The notes under the pieces are model-generated. The model worked only from the letters and a program-made list of their open reading frames with translations. It did no database searches and was not told the DNA's origin. Positions 1 through 8,510 of a stretch of 64,000 bases of DNA are shown here, in pieces. The stretch comes from Hyphomonadaceae bacterium (GTDB taxonomy: Bacteria; Pseudomonadota; Alphaproteobacteria; Caulobacterales; Aquidulcibacteraceae), in NCBI GenBank assembly GCA_022841905.1, contig JALHQO010000005.1:221201-285200 (forward strand), given 5' to 3'. A program made the position numbers and the translations under genes. Within the stretch, counting starts at the first letter, position 1, and every line of letters starts with the position of its first letter.

Positions 1-1109
1 GCCAGCTGCGCGCGTGACATGCCGGCGCCGGTATCGGCGATGGTGAAAGCCAAGCGCGCGCGCGTTGCGTCGATCGGCTGCGCGCGCAGCGCGACACGGA
101 CGCCGCCATGCGTCGTGTAGCGCACCGCGTTGGCGACGAGATTGAACAACACTTGCCGCACGCGCAGCGGATCGATCTCGACCAACGGCGGCATGGCAGG
201 CGCGATATCGAGGAAGAGCTCGATTTCTTTATCCTGCGCCGCCGGTTTGAACGCCGCGACGACGCCGCGCACGATTTCGCGCGGATCGGCTTGCTTGATC
301 TTGATGCGCAGCTGGCCGTTCTCGAGCCGATCGAGATCGGAGAGATCGTCCAACACAAGCTTCAGCACCTCCCCCGCTTGCGCCAATGTCGCGATGTGCG
401 AGCGCGCTTGTGGCGTCGCAGCGGCGCGCTTCAAATGCTCGGCGGCGCCAATCAGCGCCATCATCGGTGTGCGCAATTCCGCGTTCATGCGCTGAATCAT
501 GTCGCTTTTCGCGGCTGCGGCGGCAGCGGCGGACTGGCGTTCGCGGATGGCCGCACCTTCGGCTTGCGCTTGGGCGGCATCCGATGCGAGCAGGCTGCGC
601 CACAGATTGACGCCGAAGCCGATCAACAAGAACGCGCCGATCAGCGGCATGAGTTCGAGCGGATTGCGCGCGCCGCCGATCAAATAGTCCGCAATCGGCA
701 AGCCCATCAGAAACGCAATCGTCGGCCCCACGCCCGCCGCCGAAAGTGCGGGCGTTGCGCGCAACGTCGCCGCCGCGTTGGCCAGGCCGCCGCAAATGTA
801 AATCACCGCGAGAGTCTCGCCGGGCACGTAAGGTGCGAACCAAAGCATCGCCGCGATGATGTTGCCGTAAGCGCTCTGCGCCGCCGTCCAGGCCACCAGC
901 CCCGCCAGGCGCGGTGGCGCATCGCCCTGCTCACACCGGCGCAGCAATCGTGCGTACACAGCACGGTCGATCAAGATCACGCCGACCAAGCCGACGAGCC
1001 AGACAAACGGCCAGATCGCGCCAAGCAGCGACGTCGCCACAGCGGCAACAATCGCGCATGACGCAATGCGCAGCCACGAATTGGCGACACGCGCCCGCGC
1101 CACGCTCAT
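1..1109 (-). CDS. Membrane histidine kinase-like protein lacking the phospho-acceptor His (3' end outside window)
   Basis: The reading frame is open from about 1262 down to the left edge; ATG at 1107-1109 is the most natural start, though no strong ribosome site precedes it. The first ~160 residues hold about four to six hydrophobic segments, followed by an Ala-rich linker and a kinase core. The DHp helix reads MNAELRTPMMALIGA, which aligns with the usual SHELRTPL box but has Ala (codon 480-482, about residue 210) where the phosphorylated His should be. The ATP-binding N-box (FNLVANAV) and G1 box (DTGAGM) are intact. By family knowledge such a protein could bind ATP but not autophosphorylate at the normal site; a DivL-like scaffolding role is one inference. 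The C-terminus, possibly with a receiver domain, is not visible. Confidence 0.85.
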   Translation of the reverse strand, partial: MSVARARVANSWLRIASCAIVAAVATSLLGAIWPFVWLVGLVGVILIDRAVYARLLRRCEQGDAPPRLAGLVAWTAAQSAYGNIIAAMLWFAPYVPGETLAVIYICGGLANAAATLRATPALSAAGVGPTIAFLMGLPIADYLIGGARNPLELMPLIGAFLLIGFGVNLWRSLLASDAAQAQAEGAAIRERQSAAAAAAAKSDMIQRMNAELRTPMMALIGAAEHLKRAAATPQARSHIATLAQAGEVLKLVLDDLSDLDRLENGQLRIKIKQADPREIVRGVVAAFKPAAQDKEIELFLDIAPAMPPLVEIDPLRVRQVLFNLVANAVRYTTHGGVRVALRAQPIDATRARLAFTIADTGAGMSRAQL

Positions 1110-1290
1110 CAGCCCACGCAAGCGCCTGCCAGCCAGATCCGTGGTCCTGGCGGCGTCAGTGTCTGGAGAGAGTGTCCCGGCGGCGTCCAAAGTGTTCGGG
1201 AGTGTGACAGCGGCAAGCTGAAGCTTGGTTAATGTTGCCGTTGAACGAGCGTTCAAATGGCGCTAGTGCGGCTCTTGGGAGGAATAAGAA

Positions 1291-1833
1291 ATGCGCCTCG
1301 CGATCATCGCCGCTTTGGCGGCTCTTGTGCTCGCTCCCCTGTCAGCCCGCGCCGAAGTGGTCAGCGCTTCGCCGAGCGCCTTCTTGATCCAAGCCGAAGC
1401 GGACGTCGCCACCACGCCGGATCAGGCTTGGCGCGCAATCGGCCGGATCGAGCGCTGGTGGAGCGGCGCGCACACCTATTCTGGCGACGCGAGCCGCCTC
1501 AGCCTGGATGTCCGCGCGGGCGGTTGCTGGTGCGAACGCTGGGGCCGCGGCCAATCCGTGGAGCATGGCCGCGTGGTTTTGGGGATGGAGCGCGAAGGCG
1601 TGCGCACGCTGCGCGTCGCGGCTGCTTTAGGCCCGCTTCAAGAAATGAGCGTAAACGCGGTGTTGACCTTCACCATCGCGCCGCACGCCTCCGGAGCCAG
1701 AATGACGATGACCTACCGTGTCTCCGGAGACGCAAATCTCGGCCTCGATCAGATCGCACCGGTCGTCGATACGGTGCTGATGGAACAATTTGGGCGTCTC
1801 AATCGCTATAGTGCATCGGGATCGCCAGAATAA
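1291..1833 (+). CDS. Exported SRPBCC-fold protein
   Basis: This 180-residue protein starts with a Sec signal peptide (MRLAIIAALAALVLAPLSARA) with likely cleavage after ARA. The rest resembles the START/SRPBCC (polyketide cyclase or AHSA1-like) fold: an N-terminal strand followed by TTPDQAWRAIGRIERWW, a beta-rich middle and a long C-terminal helix with MEQFGRLNRY. SRPBCC proteins bind hydrophobic ligands and most are cytosolic, so a periplasmic version is unusual. A good ribosome site (GGAGGAA) precedes the ATG. It stands alone, divergent from the kinase-like gene. The ligand is unknown. Confidence 0.7.
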   Translation: MRLAIIAALAALVLAPLSARAEVVSASPSAFLIQAEADVATTPDQAWRAIGRIERWWSGAHTYSGDASRLSLDVRAGGCWCERWGRGQSVEHGRVVLGMEREGVRTLRVAAALGPLQEMSVNAVLTFTIAPHASGARMTMTYRVSGDANLGLDQIAPVVDTVLMEQFGRLNRYSASGSPE

Positions 1834-1931
1834 TTTCCGTTGTTCATTGCCGGCTCAGCTTGGCGGTACCAGTTTCCGTTTTGATGCGGGCAGCCTTCGC
1901 TGGCCCGCTAATGGGATATGGAGGGATTTTC

Positions 1932-2588
1932 ATGATCCGCAAATTTATGGCGGGCCTCGCGGCCGTCATGTTCATTGCCAGCTGCACCAACGTCGATCCA
2001 GTGACCGGCGAACGCACCCGTAACAATACCGGCACAGGCGCCATTATCGGCGCTATCGTCGGCGCAGGCGCCGGCACGCTCGCCGGTGGCGACGACCGCC
2101 GCAACGCGCTCATCGGCGCGGGCATCGGCGCGCTCGCAGGCGCAGGCATCGGTCTCTACATGGACCGCACCTACGAAAACCTGCGCGAGCGGCTTGCCGG
2201 CACCGGCGTTGGCGTAACGCGCGTCAACCAACAACAAATCCTGCTCAACTTCCCGGCCGATCTCACCTTCGATTTCGACCGCGACGCTGTGAAGGCCCAG
2301 TTCGTGCCAACGTTGCGCGATGTCGGCAACGTCCTGCGCGAATATGAGCAAACCACGGTGGACGTGTACGGCCACGCCGACTCGGTTGGCGCCGATGCGT
2401 ACAACCAAGACCTCTCGGAACGCCGCGCCATGAACGTCGCTTCCGTGCTGATCTCGGGCGGCGTCATCCGTCAGCGTTTGATCACGCAAGGCTACGGCGA
2501 GAGCCGTCCGATCGCGTCGAACGCGACCGACGATGGCCGCGCGCGTAACCGCCGCGTCGAGGTTTATATCAGCGCCTTCACCGGCTGA
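1932..2588 (+). CDS. OmpA-family lipoprotein with glycine zipper
   Basis: The ATG at 1932 is chosen over upstream in-frame codons because GGAGG lies just before it and the protein then begins with a lipoprotein signal (FIASC lipobox, Cys about residue 18). Residues ~30-75 form a Gly/Ala-rich zipper (TGAIIGAIVGAGAGTLAGG and a second copy) expected to enter the membrane. Residues ~100-215 are an OmpA C-terminal domain that binds peptidoglycan, with YGHADSVGADAYNQDLSERR and RNRRVEVYI. It resembles YiaD-type proteins that tether the outer membrane to the wall. It is monocistronic and followed by a clear terminator. Confidence 0.9.
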   Translation: MIRKFMAGLAAVMFIASCTNVDPVTGERTRNNTGTGAIIGAIVGAGAGTLAGGDDRRNALIGAGIGALAGAGIGLYMDRTYENLRERLAGTGVGVTRVNQQQILLNFPADLTFDFDRDAVKAQFVPTLRDVGNVLREYEQTTVDVYGHADSVGADAYNQDLSERRAMNVASVLISGGVIRQRLITQGYGESRPIASNATDDGRARNRRVEVYISAFTG

Positions 2589-2612
2589 TGAACGCCTAAA
2601 TTGAACCACGAG

Positions 2613-2649
2613 ACGCCGCCACGCTCACACGTGGCGGCGTTTTCGTTTT
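2613..2649 (+). terminator. Rho-independent terminator of the OmpA-like gene
   Basis: A perfect stem (CGCCGCCACG at 2614-2623 with CGTGGCGGCG at 2630-2639) closes a six-base loop and is followed by TTTTCGTTTT. It lies 25 bases after the stop codon of the OmpA-like gene. Confidence 0.88.
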
Positions 2650-2661
2650 GAGGAGTCCGTT

Positions 2662-3114
2662 ATGATGCGCGCTTTGATCCTGGTCGCTGCCCTCGCCGCT
2701 TGCTCGCCGCCGGCGCCGGAACGGGCAGAAACACCGCCGCCCGAGGCGGCAGCGATTGTGCCGACCGCCGTCGATAACATCGCGGCTATGCCGGCCTGGG
2801 GCGAAGCACGCGCCAACGGCGTCGATTTTCGCGGCGTCGGCCAAGAGCCGGGCTGGATGATCGACATCTACACCCAAGGCCGCATCATGCTTCTGCTCGA
2901 CTACGGCGAAACGCTCACCGAATTCCCGCTGCCGGCGCCAGCCTATCCGGTCGAAGGCGCGACGCGCTACGACACGCAGGCGGACGGAAAGACGCTGAGC
3001 GTCATCGTGCGGCGAACGCCGTGCCAGGACGCCATGAGCGGCGAAGCGTTTCCCTCGACTGTGGAGATCGTGATCGACGGCCGCACGCTCAACGGTTGCG
3101 GACGGAGCGTCTAA
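2662..3114 (+). CDS. COG3650-like lipoprotein, first of a tandem pair
   Basis: This 150-residue protein has a lipoprotein signal (LVAALAAC, Cys about residue 14), a Pro/Glu-rich linker, and a small beta-rich domain with GVGQEPGWMIDIY and the closing CQDAMSGEAFP ... GCGR pattern. That pattern is typical of the COG3650 family of exported proteins of unknown function, related in outline to HslJ/MliC-type small beta domains. AGGAG precedes the ATG. The stop codon overlaps the start of the next gene (TAATG), which is a diverged copy, so the two are translationally coupled. Confidence 0.75.
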   Translation: MMRALILVAALAACSPPAPERAETPPPEAAAIVPTAVDNIAAMPAWGEARANGVDFRGVGQEPGWMIDIYTQGRIMLLLDYGETLTEFPLPAPAYPVEGATRYDTQADGKTLSVIVRRTPCQDAMSGEAFPSTVEIVIDGRTLNGCGRSV

Positions 3115-3539
3115 TGCGCGCCGTCTTCGCCGCCCTCGCGCTGCTCGGCGCATGCACGTCAGCGCCGCGTGACCTGCCGCCGCCGAACTTACCAGAGCGC
3201 ACAGGCACTGACCCGATCATAGCGGCGCGCGCCGATGGCGTCGTTTTTCGCGCTGTCGGCGTATCGCCAGATTTTGTGCTGCACATCCACCGCAACGACG
3301 CGATGATTTATCTGAGCTGGGATGAGGGTGCCCAGGAGGAGACGTTCAACCAAGTCCGCGTCGTGCTGCCCGCCTATCGCGGCACGGTTTACGAGGCCAA
3401 TACCGAACGCCACGATCTACGCGTCGAGATCCGCCAAGGCGTGTGCCGCGATCCAAACCTCGGGCCGGAGACATTCTCCGCGTCTGTAACGGTGCACATA
3501 GACGGCGTGGTGCGCCGCGGCTGCGGGCGGGAGCTTTAG
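3114..3539 (+). CDS. COG3650-like lipoprotein, second copy
   Basis: This 141-residue lipoprotein (ALLGAC lipobox) starts at the ATG that overlaps the previous stop codon. Its body parallels the preceding gene: ADGVVFRAVGVSPDFVLHIH matches ANGVDFRGVGQEPGWMIDIY in position and pattern, and both end in a GCGR motif. The MSG part of the family signature is replaced here (CRDPNLGPETF), so this copy is the more diverged one. Tandem duplication followed by divergence is the simplest explanation. Function is unknown; both should sit in the cell envelope. Confidence 0.72.
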   Translation: MRAVFAALALLGACTSAPRDLPPPNLPERTGTDPIIAARADGVVFRAVGVSPDFVLHIHRNDAMIYLSWDEGAQEETFNQVRVVLPAYRGTVYEANTERHDLRVEIRQGVCRDPNLGPETFSASVTVHIDGVVRRGCGREL

Positions 3540-3556
3540 CCCCGCTCAAATGCATG

Positions 3557-3582
3557 AGGGCGCACGCTTAAGCGCACGCCCT
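3557..3582. terminator. Hairpin between convergent genes, possible bidirectional terminator
   Basis: AGGGCG (3557-3562) pairs with CGCCCT (3577-3582), with an inner CGCTTAAGCG palindrome. It lies between the stop of the second COG3650-like gene and the stop of the convergent helicase gene. The flanking T runs are weak on both sides, so terminator function is tentative. Confidence 0.4.
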
Positions 3583-3606
3583 AATATTCGCATCAATGCG
3601 CTGAGC

Positions 3607-5031
3607 TTAGACGCGAACGGCCGGCTTGCGCTTCAGGCGACGCGCCGGGCCGGCATTGGACCAGACATCATTGCCCTTACGGTCGCGGCGATCGCCACGA
3701 TCATTGCGCCCCTGCTCTTCACGCGCGCGGCTGGGCGCATGGCCCTGCTTGGCGTGCGCATTGCCGTGAGCATCGGAAGCGTGATGCTTCTTCTGCGCCG
3801 GCTTGCGGGCGGGATGCACTGAGCGGCCAGCCGGGCCCTTCGGGCGAACGACGCGTTCGTCGGCGCGCGGCGTGCGCAGCGACATGTCGGTTTCCATCAC
3901 CGGCACCGCTTGCTTGGTGAGGCGCTCGATGTCTTTCAGGTAAGCGCGTTCATCCGGTGCGCAGAACGAGATTGCGATACCGCCAGCGCCGGCGCGCGCG
4001 GTGCGGCCGATGCGGTGGACATATTGCTCCGGCACGTTGGGCAAATCGAAATTGATGACGTGCGAGATGTCATCAACGTCGATGCCCCGCGCGGCGACTT
4101 CGGTGGCGACCAGAATCCGCGTCTGGCCCTTCTTGAAGCCGTCGAGCGCGCGCGTGCGCTGGCCTTGGCTCTTGTTGCCGTGGATGGCGTCGGTGCTGAA
4201 GCCGGCGCTCTCCAGCTTCTTCGCAACGCGGTCGGCGCCGTGCTTGGTGCGGGCGAAGACCAAAGCGCGTTTGATGCCCTTATTGGCCAGAAGCGCGTGC
4301 AGCAGATCCTGCTTCTTCGATTGATCGACGTGGATCACGGCCTGCTCGACACGCTCGGCGGTGGTCGATTGCGGCGCAACCGACACCTTTTCCGGACGGT
4401 CGAGGAATTGCGCGGCCAGTTCTTCAATCGCCGGCGGCATTGTCGCCGAGAAGAAGACGGTCTGGCGCGTGCGCGGCAGGATGGTCGCGATTTTGCGCAG
4501 GTCGTGAATGAAGCCCATGTCCATCATGTGGTCGGCTTCGTCGAGGACGAGGATTTCAACCTTGTCGAGCCGGATCGAACGCTGGCTTACGTGATCGAGC
4601 AGACGGCCCGGCGTGGCGACGACAATATCGACGCCGCGGAACATGGCTTGCTTTTGCTTGTGCATCGAAGCGCCGCCGAAAATGACGGCGGTAGAGAGGC
4701 CAAGGAATTTGCCGTAAGCGCGGAAGCTGTCGCCGATTTGCGCGGCCAGTTCGCGCGTCGGCGCGAGCACCAGCGTGCGGCAAGATTTCTCGCCCGCATG
4801 TTTGCGATCCTTGTGCAGGCGATCGAGAATCGGCAGCGCGAACGCCGCCGTCTTGCCGGTGCCGGTTTGGGCGAGACCGATGAGGTCGCGGCCCTTCTGC
4901 ACGATCGGAATGGCCTGGATTTGGATCGGAGTCGGTTGGGTATAACCCTCAGCTTCAAGCGCCTTCAGGATCGGCGCGGAAACGCCGAGGTCTTGGAATG
5001 TGGTCACAATTGAACTTTCAGCCGCCCGCAT
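3607..5031 (-). CDS. rhlE: DEAD-box RNA helicase, RhlE type
   Basis: This 474-residue ATP-dependent RNA helicase has the full motif set in order: Q motif (GYTQPTPIQIQAIP), Walker A AQTGTGKT, PTRELA, TPGRLLDH, the DEAD box (VLDEADHMMDMGF), SAT, ARGIDVDDI and HRIGRTARAG. After residue ~370 the tail is basic and rich in Lys, Arg, His and Asn, typical of RhlE-like RNA-binding extensions. RhlE proteins help ribosome assembly and RNA turnover, often in the cold. The start could be ATG at 5031 or GTG eight codons later. A long leader may precede it (see promoter at 5182). Confidence 0.93.
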   Translation of the reverse strand: MRAAESSIVTTFQDLGVSAPILKALEAEGYTQPTPIQIQAIPIVQKGRDLIGLAQTGTGKTAAFALPILDRLHKDRKHAGEKSCRTLVLAPTRELAAQIGDSFRAYGKFLGLSTAVIFGGASMHKQKQAMFRGVDIVVATPGRLLDHVSQRSIRLDKVEILVLDEADHMMDMGFIHDLRKIATILPRTRQTVFFSATMPPAIEELAAQFLDRPEKVSVAPQSTTAERVEQAVIHVDQSKKQDLLHALLANKGIKRALVFARTKHGADRVAKKLESAGFSTDAIHGNKSQGQRTRALDGFKKGQTRILVATEVAARGIDVDDISHVINFDLPNVPEQYVHRIGRTARAGAGGIAISFCAPDERAYLKDIERLTKQAVPVMETDMSLRTPRADERVVRPKGPAGRSVHPARKPAQKKHHASDAHGNAHAKQGHAPSRAREEQGRNDRGDRRDRKGNDVWSNAGPARRLKRKPAVRV

Positions 5032-5181
5032 CCGCGCGACGGCTCATCAGATCAGGAACGATGCGACGGCGAAGAAAGGCGGCGAGCTGCGTATTTTGCG
5101 CTCAAAGCCGAACGTCGATGGTGGCGTTCCGGGGGACCGCGTTCAGCGGGCGTCTTTGCCTGCGAACGGTCGCTAGAGCCG

Positions 5182-5210
5182 CATATCGGCCGAAAGCCTT
5201 TATAAGTCAA
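5182..5210 (-). promoter_or_regulatory. Candidate sigma-70-like promoter for the RNA helicase
   Basis: Read on the minus strand, TTGACT (5205-5210) is followed after 17 bases by GATATG (5182-5187). If used, it would give a 5' leader of about 140-150 bases, which is common for cold-regulated helicase genes. The -10 match is weak. The rest of the 293-base gap 5032-5324, between divergent rhlE and ppc, shows nothing else I recognise. Confidence 0.35.
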
Positions 5211-5324
5211 TAACGCTCCCAGCATAGGCGCCCTGCATAAGGCGCGTGCTCACCGCCTACGCAGAGCCCATAATGCGCCGCTGAACCGAGCGCGCCGCGA
5301 CGGAAACTGCTAGGCTTTCCGCCC

Positions 5325-8018
5325 ATGGCCGATAACGCCTCCCCCTCCGCGGACGCCGAGCGCTCGATCGCGCAGAACCCGGACATTAAGTATCTCGGCC
5401 GCGTGCTGGGCGATGTTATCCGCGCTTATGCGGGTCAGACGGTTTTCGAGCGCATCGAAACCATTCGCGCCGCCTCGGTCGAGCGCCACCGCACCGATCT
5501 GGCGTCCGGCATCGCCACGCCGGCGCTCGACGCGCTTTCGCTCGACGACACGCTCGCCTTCGTGCGCGGCTTCATGTTGTTTTCGATGCTGGCGAACTTG
5601 GCCGAGGACCGCCAAGGCGGCGCGGCTGAAGCCGGCGCGGAGCTGGCGGACGCTGTGCTCGAACTGGAAACGCTCGGCGCGACGCGCGCCAAAATCGCTG
5701 CCTTTCTCGAAGACGCGCTGATCGTGCCGGTGCTGACAGCGCATCCAACGGAAGTCCGCCGCAAGAGCCTGATCGATCATCGCAACCACATCGCTGATCT
5801 GATGAAGATGAAGGATCAGGGCCACACAGAAACCGAAGGCGGTGATTTGATCGACCGCGCCATCCAGCGCCACGTCGCCATCCTCTGGCAAACCCGCCCG
5901 CTGCGCCACGAGCGCCTCTATGTCAGCGACGAGGTCGAGACCGCAATCGCGTACTTCCGCGACGTCTTTCTCAAAATCCTGCCCGGGCTCTATGCGCGCT
6001 GGCATCGCGCTTTGGGGGCGCGGCCGCCTTCGTTCCTGCGCCTCGGCAGCTGGATCGGCGGCGACCGTGACGGCAATCCCAACGTCACCGCCGAGTCACT
6101 CGACTACGCCCTGGCGCGCGGCGCCGAGACGGTGATCGAAAATTATCTCGATCAATTGCACGACCTTGGCGCGAGGCTCTCGCTCTCATCCGAGCTTGCC
6201 AGCATAACGCCAGAGCTTGACGCGCTCGCCAACGCCAGCGGCGATGACGGCGAAGCGCGACGTGACGAACCCTATCGCCGCGCCATCACCGGCATGTACG
6301 CGCGCCTCGCCGCAACTTATGCCGCCTTCACCGGCCACCCGCCGCCACGGCCATCGAAATATAAAGCCAAAGCCTACGCGAGTGCCGACGCGCTTCTCGA
6401 CGATCTGCACATCGTGCAAAACGCGCTCGCCGCTAACGGCGATGGCGGCTTGGGGCGTGGCGGCGCGGTCGGGCGACTGATCCGCTTGGTCGAAACATGC
6501 GGCTTCTACCTCGCCACGCTCGATCTCCGGCAAAACGCCGACGTGCACGAACGCGTCATCGCGGAAATGTTCGCCGCCGCCGGTGTCACGCCCGATTATC
6601 TCGCGCTGCCGGAGGAAGAGCGCGTCGCGTTGCTGCGCGCCGAACTGGCCGGCAAGCGCCTGCTCTCGTTCCCCGGCGCGACCTATTCGGAAGAAGCCCA
6701 GTCCGAACTCGCCATCCTGCGGAGCGCGGCCGCAGCGCTCGAACGCTACGGCCCGCACTGCATCGACAATTACATCATCTCAAAGGCGGCGAGCATTTCC
6801 GATGTGCTCGAAGTATATGTGTTGTTGAAGGAGGCCGGCGTTTATCGCGCGGGCGAGGCGTGCCCGATCATGGTCGTCCCACTGTTCGAGACCATCGAAG
6901 ACCTCGAACGCGCACCCGCCATCATGAGCGATCTCTTCGCGCTGCCGGAGTTCACCGCGCTGGCGACAGCGCGCGGGCATCAGGAAGTGATGGTCGGCTA
7001 TTCGGACTCCAACAAGGATGGCGGCTATCTCACTTCGGTGTGGAGCCTGCACGAATCCAGCCGTGCGCTCGCGCCTGTGTTTGAGCGCGCCGACGTGGCG
7101 CTGCAACTCTTCCACGGACGCGGCGGCGCGGTGGGCCGGGGTGGCGGCTCCTCATTCCAGGCTATTCGCGGTCAACCGCCGGGCACGGTGAACGGCCGCA
7201 TCCGCATCACCGAACAAGGCGAAGTCATCGCCGCGAAATACGGCACCCGCGAAAGCGCCATCGCCAATCTCGAAGCCATGGCCTCCGCCACGTTGCTCGC
7301 ATCAATGGCGCCGCCCTCGCTCAGCGCGCGCGACGAGAAGCGCTTTGCGGCGGCGATGCAAAAGATGTCCGACACCGCGTTCGCTGCCTATCGCGCGCTG
7401 GTGTACGAGACGCCCGCCTTCAACGCCTTCTTCCGCCAGATTACGCCGATCGCGGAGATCGCAGGCTTGAAGATCGGCTCGCGCCCATCGAGCCGCACCA
7501 AGTCCGACCGCATCGAAGATTTGCGCGCTATTCCTTGGGTGTTCTCATGGAGCCAAGCGCGCATCATGCTGCCGGGCTGGTACGGCGCCGGCCACGGTCT
7601 CGCTGCGTGCGATGATCTGAAACTGCTGCGCGACATGGCGCAAGCGTGGCCGTTCCTACGCTCGACGCTCGCCAATCTCGAAATGGTGCTCGCCAAGTCC
7701 GACATGGGCGTGGCCGAGCACTATCTTTCACTCGTGGAGGATCGCGCCGCTGGCAAAGCGATCTTTGCTGAGATTCGGGATGCATGGCGGCAAACGCACG
7801 ACGCCTTGCTCAACGTCACCGGCCAGTCGCGTCTTCTCGAAATGCAGCCAGCGCTCGACAAATCAATCCGCCTACGCCTGCCCTACATCGAGCCGCTCAA
7901 CTTCCTGCAAGTGGAGATGCTGAAACGTCACCGCGCCGGCGAGGACGACCCGCGCATCCGCGAAGGCATTCAGCTCTCCCTCAACGCCATCGCAACGGCG
8001 CTGCGTAATAGCGGTTAA
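5325..8018 (+). CDS. ppc: Phosphoenolpyruvate carboxylase
   Basis: This 897-residue enzyme adds bicarbonate to PEP to make oxaloacetate, refilling the TCA cycle in the cytoplasm. Visible signatures are VLTAHPTEVRRKSLIDHR with the catalytic His near residue 140, GSWIGGDRDGNPNV, the glycine-rich FHGRGGAVGRGGG loop that closes over bicarbonate, QGEVIAAKYG, and the C-terminal LRNSG that mirrors the invariant (Q/R)NTG end. Length is normal for the bacterial enzyme, so it looks intact. Its TAA stop overlaps by four bases with the stop of the convergent exported YCII-like gene. Confidence 0.97.
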   Translation: MADNASPSADAERSIAQNPDIKYLGRVLGDVIRAYAGQTVFERIETIRAASVERHRTDLASGIATPALDALSLDDTLAFVRGFMLFSMLANLAEDRQGGAAEAGAELADAVLELETLGATRAKIAAFLEDALIVPVLTAHPTEVRRKSLIDHRNHIADLMKMKDQGHTETEGGDLIDRAIQRHVAILWQTRPLRHERLYVSDEVETAIAYFRDVFLKILPGLYARWHRALGARPPSFLRLGSWIGGDRDGNPNVTAESLDYALARGAETVIENYLDQLHDLGARLSLSSELASITPELDALANASGDDGEARRDEPYRRAITGMYARLAATYAAFTGHPPPRPSKYKAKAYASADALLDDLHIVQNALAANGDGGLGRGGAVGRLIRLVETCGFYLATLDLRQNADVHERVIAEMFAAAGVTPDYLALPEEERVALLRAELAGKRLLSFPGATYSEEAQSELAILRSAAAALERYGPHCIDNYIISKAASISDVLEVYVLLKEAGVYRAGEACPIMVVPLFETIEDLERAPAIMSDLFALPEFTALATARGHQEVMVGYSDSNKDGGYLTSVWSLHESSRALAPVFERADVALQLFHGRGGAVGRGGGSSFQAIRGQPPGTVNGRIRITEQGEVIAAKYGTRESAIANLEAMASATLLASMAPPSLSARDEKRFAAAMQKMSDTAFAAYRALVYETPAFNAFFRQITPIAEIAGLKIGSRPSSRTKSDRIEDLRAIPWVFSWSQARIMLPGWYGAGHGLAACDDLKLLRDMAQAWPFLRSTLANLEMVLAKSDMGVAEHYLSLVEDRAAGKAIFAEIRDAWRQTHDALLNVTGQSRLLEMQPALDKSIRLRLPYIEPLNFLQVEMLKRHRAGEDDPRIREGIQLSLNAIATALRNSG

Positions 8019-8419
8019 GTAGCGGGCAGCGGCGTCTCCACGCGAAAACGCGGACGCCACTCGCGCAACTCCGCCACGAAAATCCCACTCGTGATTGCAG
8101 GATCGGCGGCGAGAATGGCCCGCGCCTCGTCGATGTTCACGGCGCTGACGATCGCCATACCGCCATCGTCGCTCGCGTAGCCGCCTCCCGCAAAGAGGCG
8201 CCCTTCTGTCTGCAATTGGCGCATGTACGCCGCGTGCGGTCCGAGCCCCTGCTCACGCATCGGCACGCCCTCGCGCCAGGCCGGACCGCGCGAATACTGA
8301 AACAGAAAGATTTGCTGTACCGCCGCCGCTTCCGCTTGCGCACGAGCGCCTGTCGCACAAGCAGGCGCGACCGCGAGCATCGCCGCTACGAATATCATTC
8401 CGACCAATCGGCTCACCAT
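8015..8419 (-). CDS. Exported YCII-like protein
   Basis: The start at 8419 is preceded by GGGAGGGTGGG and opens a signal peptide (SRLVGMIFVAAMLAVAPA, cleavage near ARA/QAE). The mature ~105 residues resemble the YCII ferredoxin-like fold: short strands, RGPAWREG, a helix with HAAYMRQLQTEGRLFAGGGY, and a closing VNIDEARAILAADPAITSG helix. YCII proteins are usually small cytosolic enzymes or sensors, so export is notable. It is divergent from a TetR regulator across a perfect palindrome, which suggests it is that regulator's target. Confidence 0.68.
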   Translation of the reverse strand: MVSRLVGMIFVAAMLAVAPACATGARAQAEAAAVQQIFLFQYSRGPAWREGVPMREQGLGPHAAYMRQLQTEGRLFAGGGYASDDGGMAIVSAVNIDEARAILAADPAITSGIFVAELREWRPRFRVETPLPAT

Positions 8420-8455
8420 CCCACCCTCCCGGCGCGTGACTGGACTTTTTGGCGG

Positions 8456-8471
8456 CATACCATATGGTATG
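8456..8471. promoter_or_regulatory. Perfect 16-bp palindrome, likely TetR operator
   Basis: CATACCATATGGTATG is its own reverse complement. It lies 37 bases from the YCII-like start on one side and 40 bases from the TetR start on the other, and a further GGTATGG follows. Its position between divergent genes fits an autoregulatory operator that also controls the exported YCII-like gene. Confidence 0.6.
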
Positions 8472-8510
8472 GTATGGAAAGCGCAAGCCCGAATCGGCGC
8501 CGAAATAATC

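Noticed and set aside
108..1061. Plus-strand frame of 317 codons at the left edge, and a minus-strand frame at 229-843
   Set aside because: The kinase-like frame on the minus strand carries real N-box, G1 and DHp motifs; these other frames are Arg/His-rich shadows.
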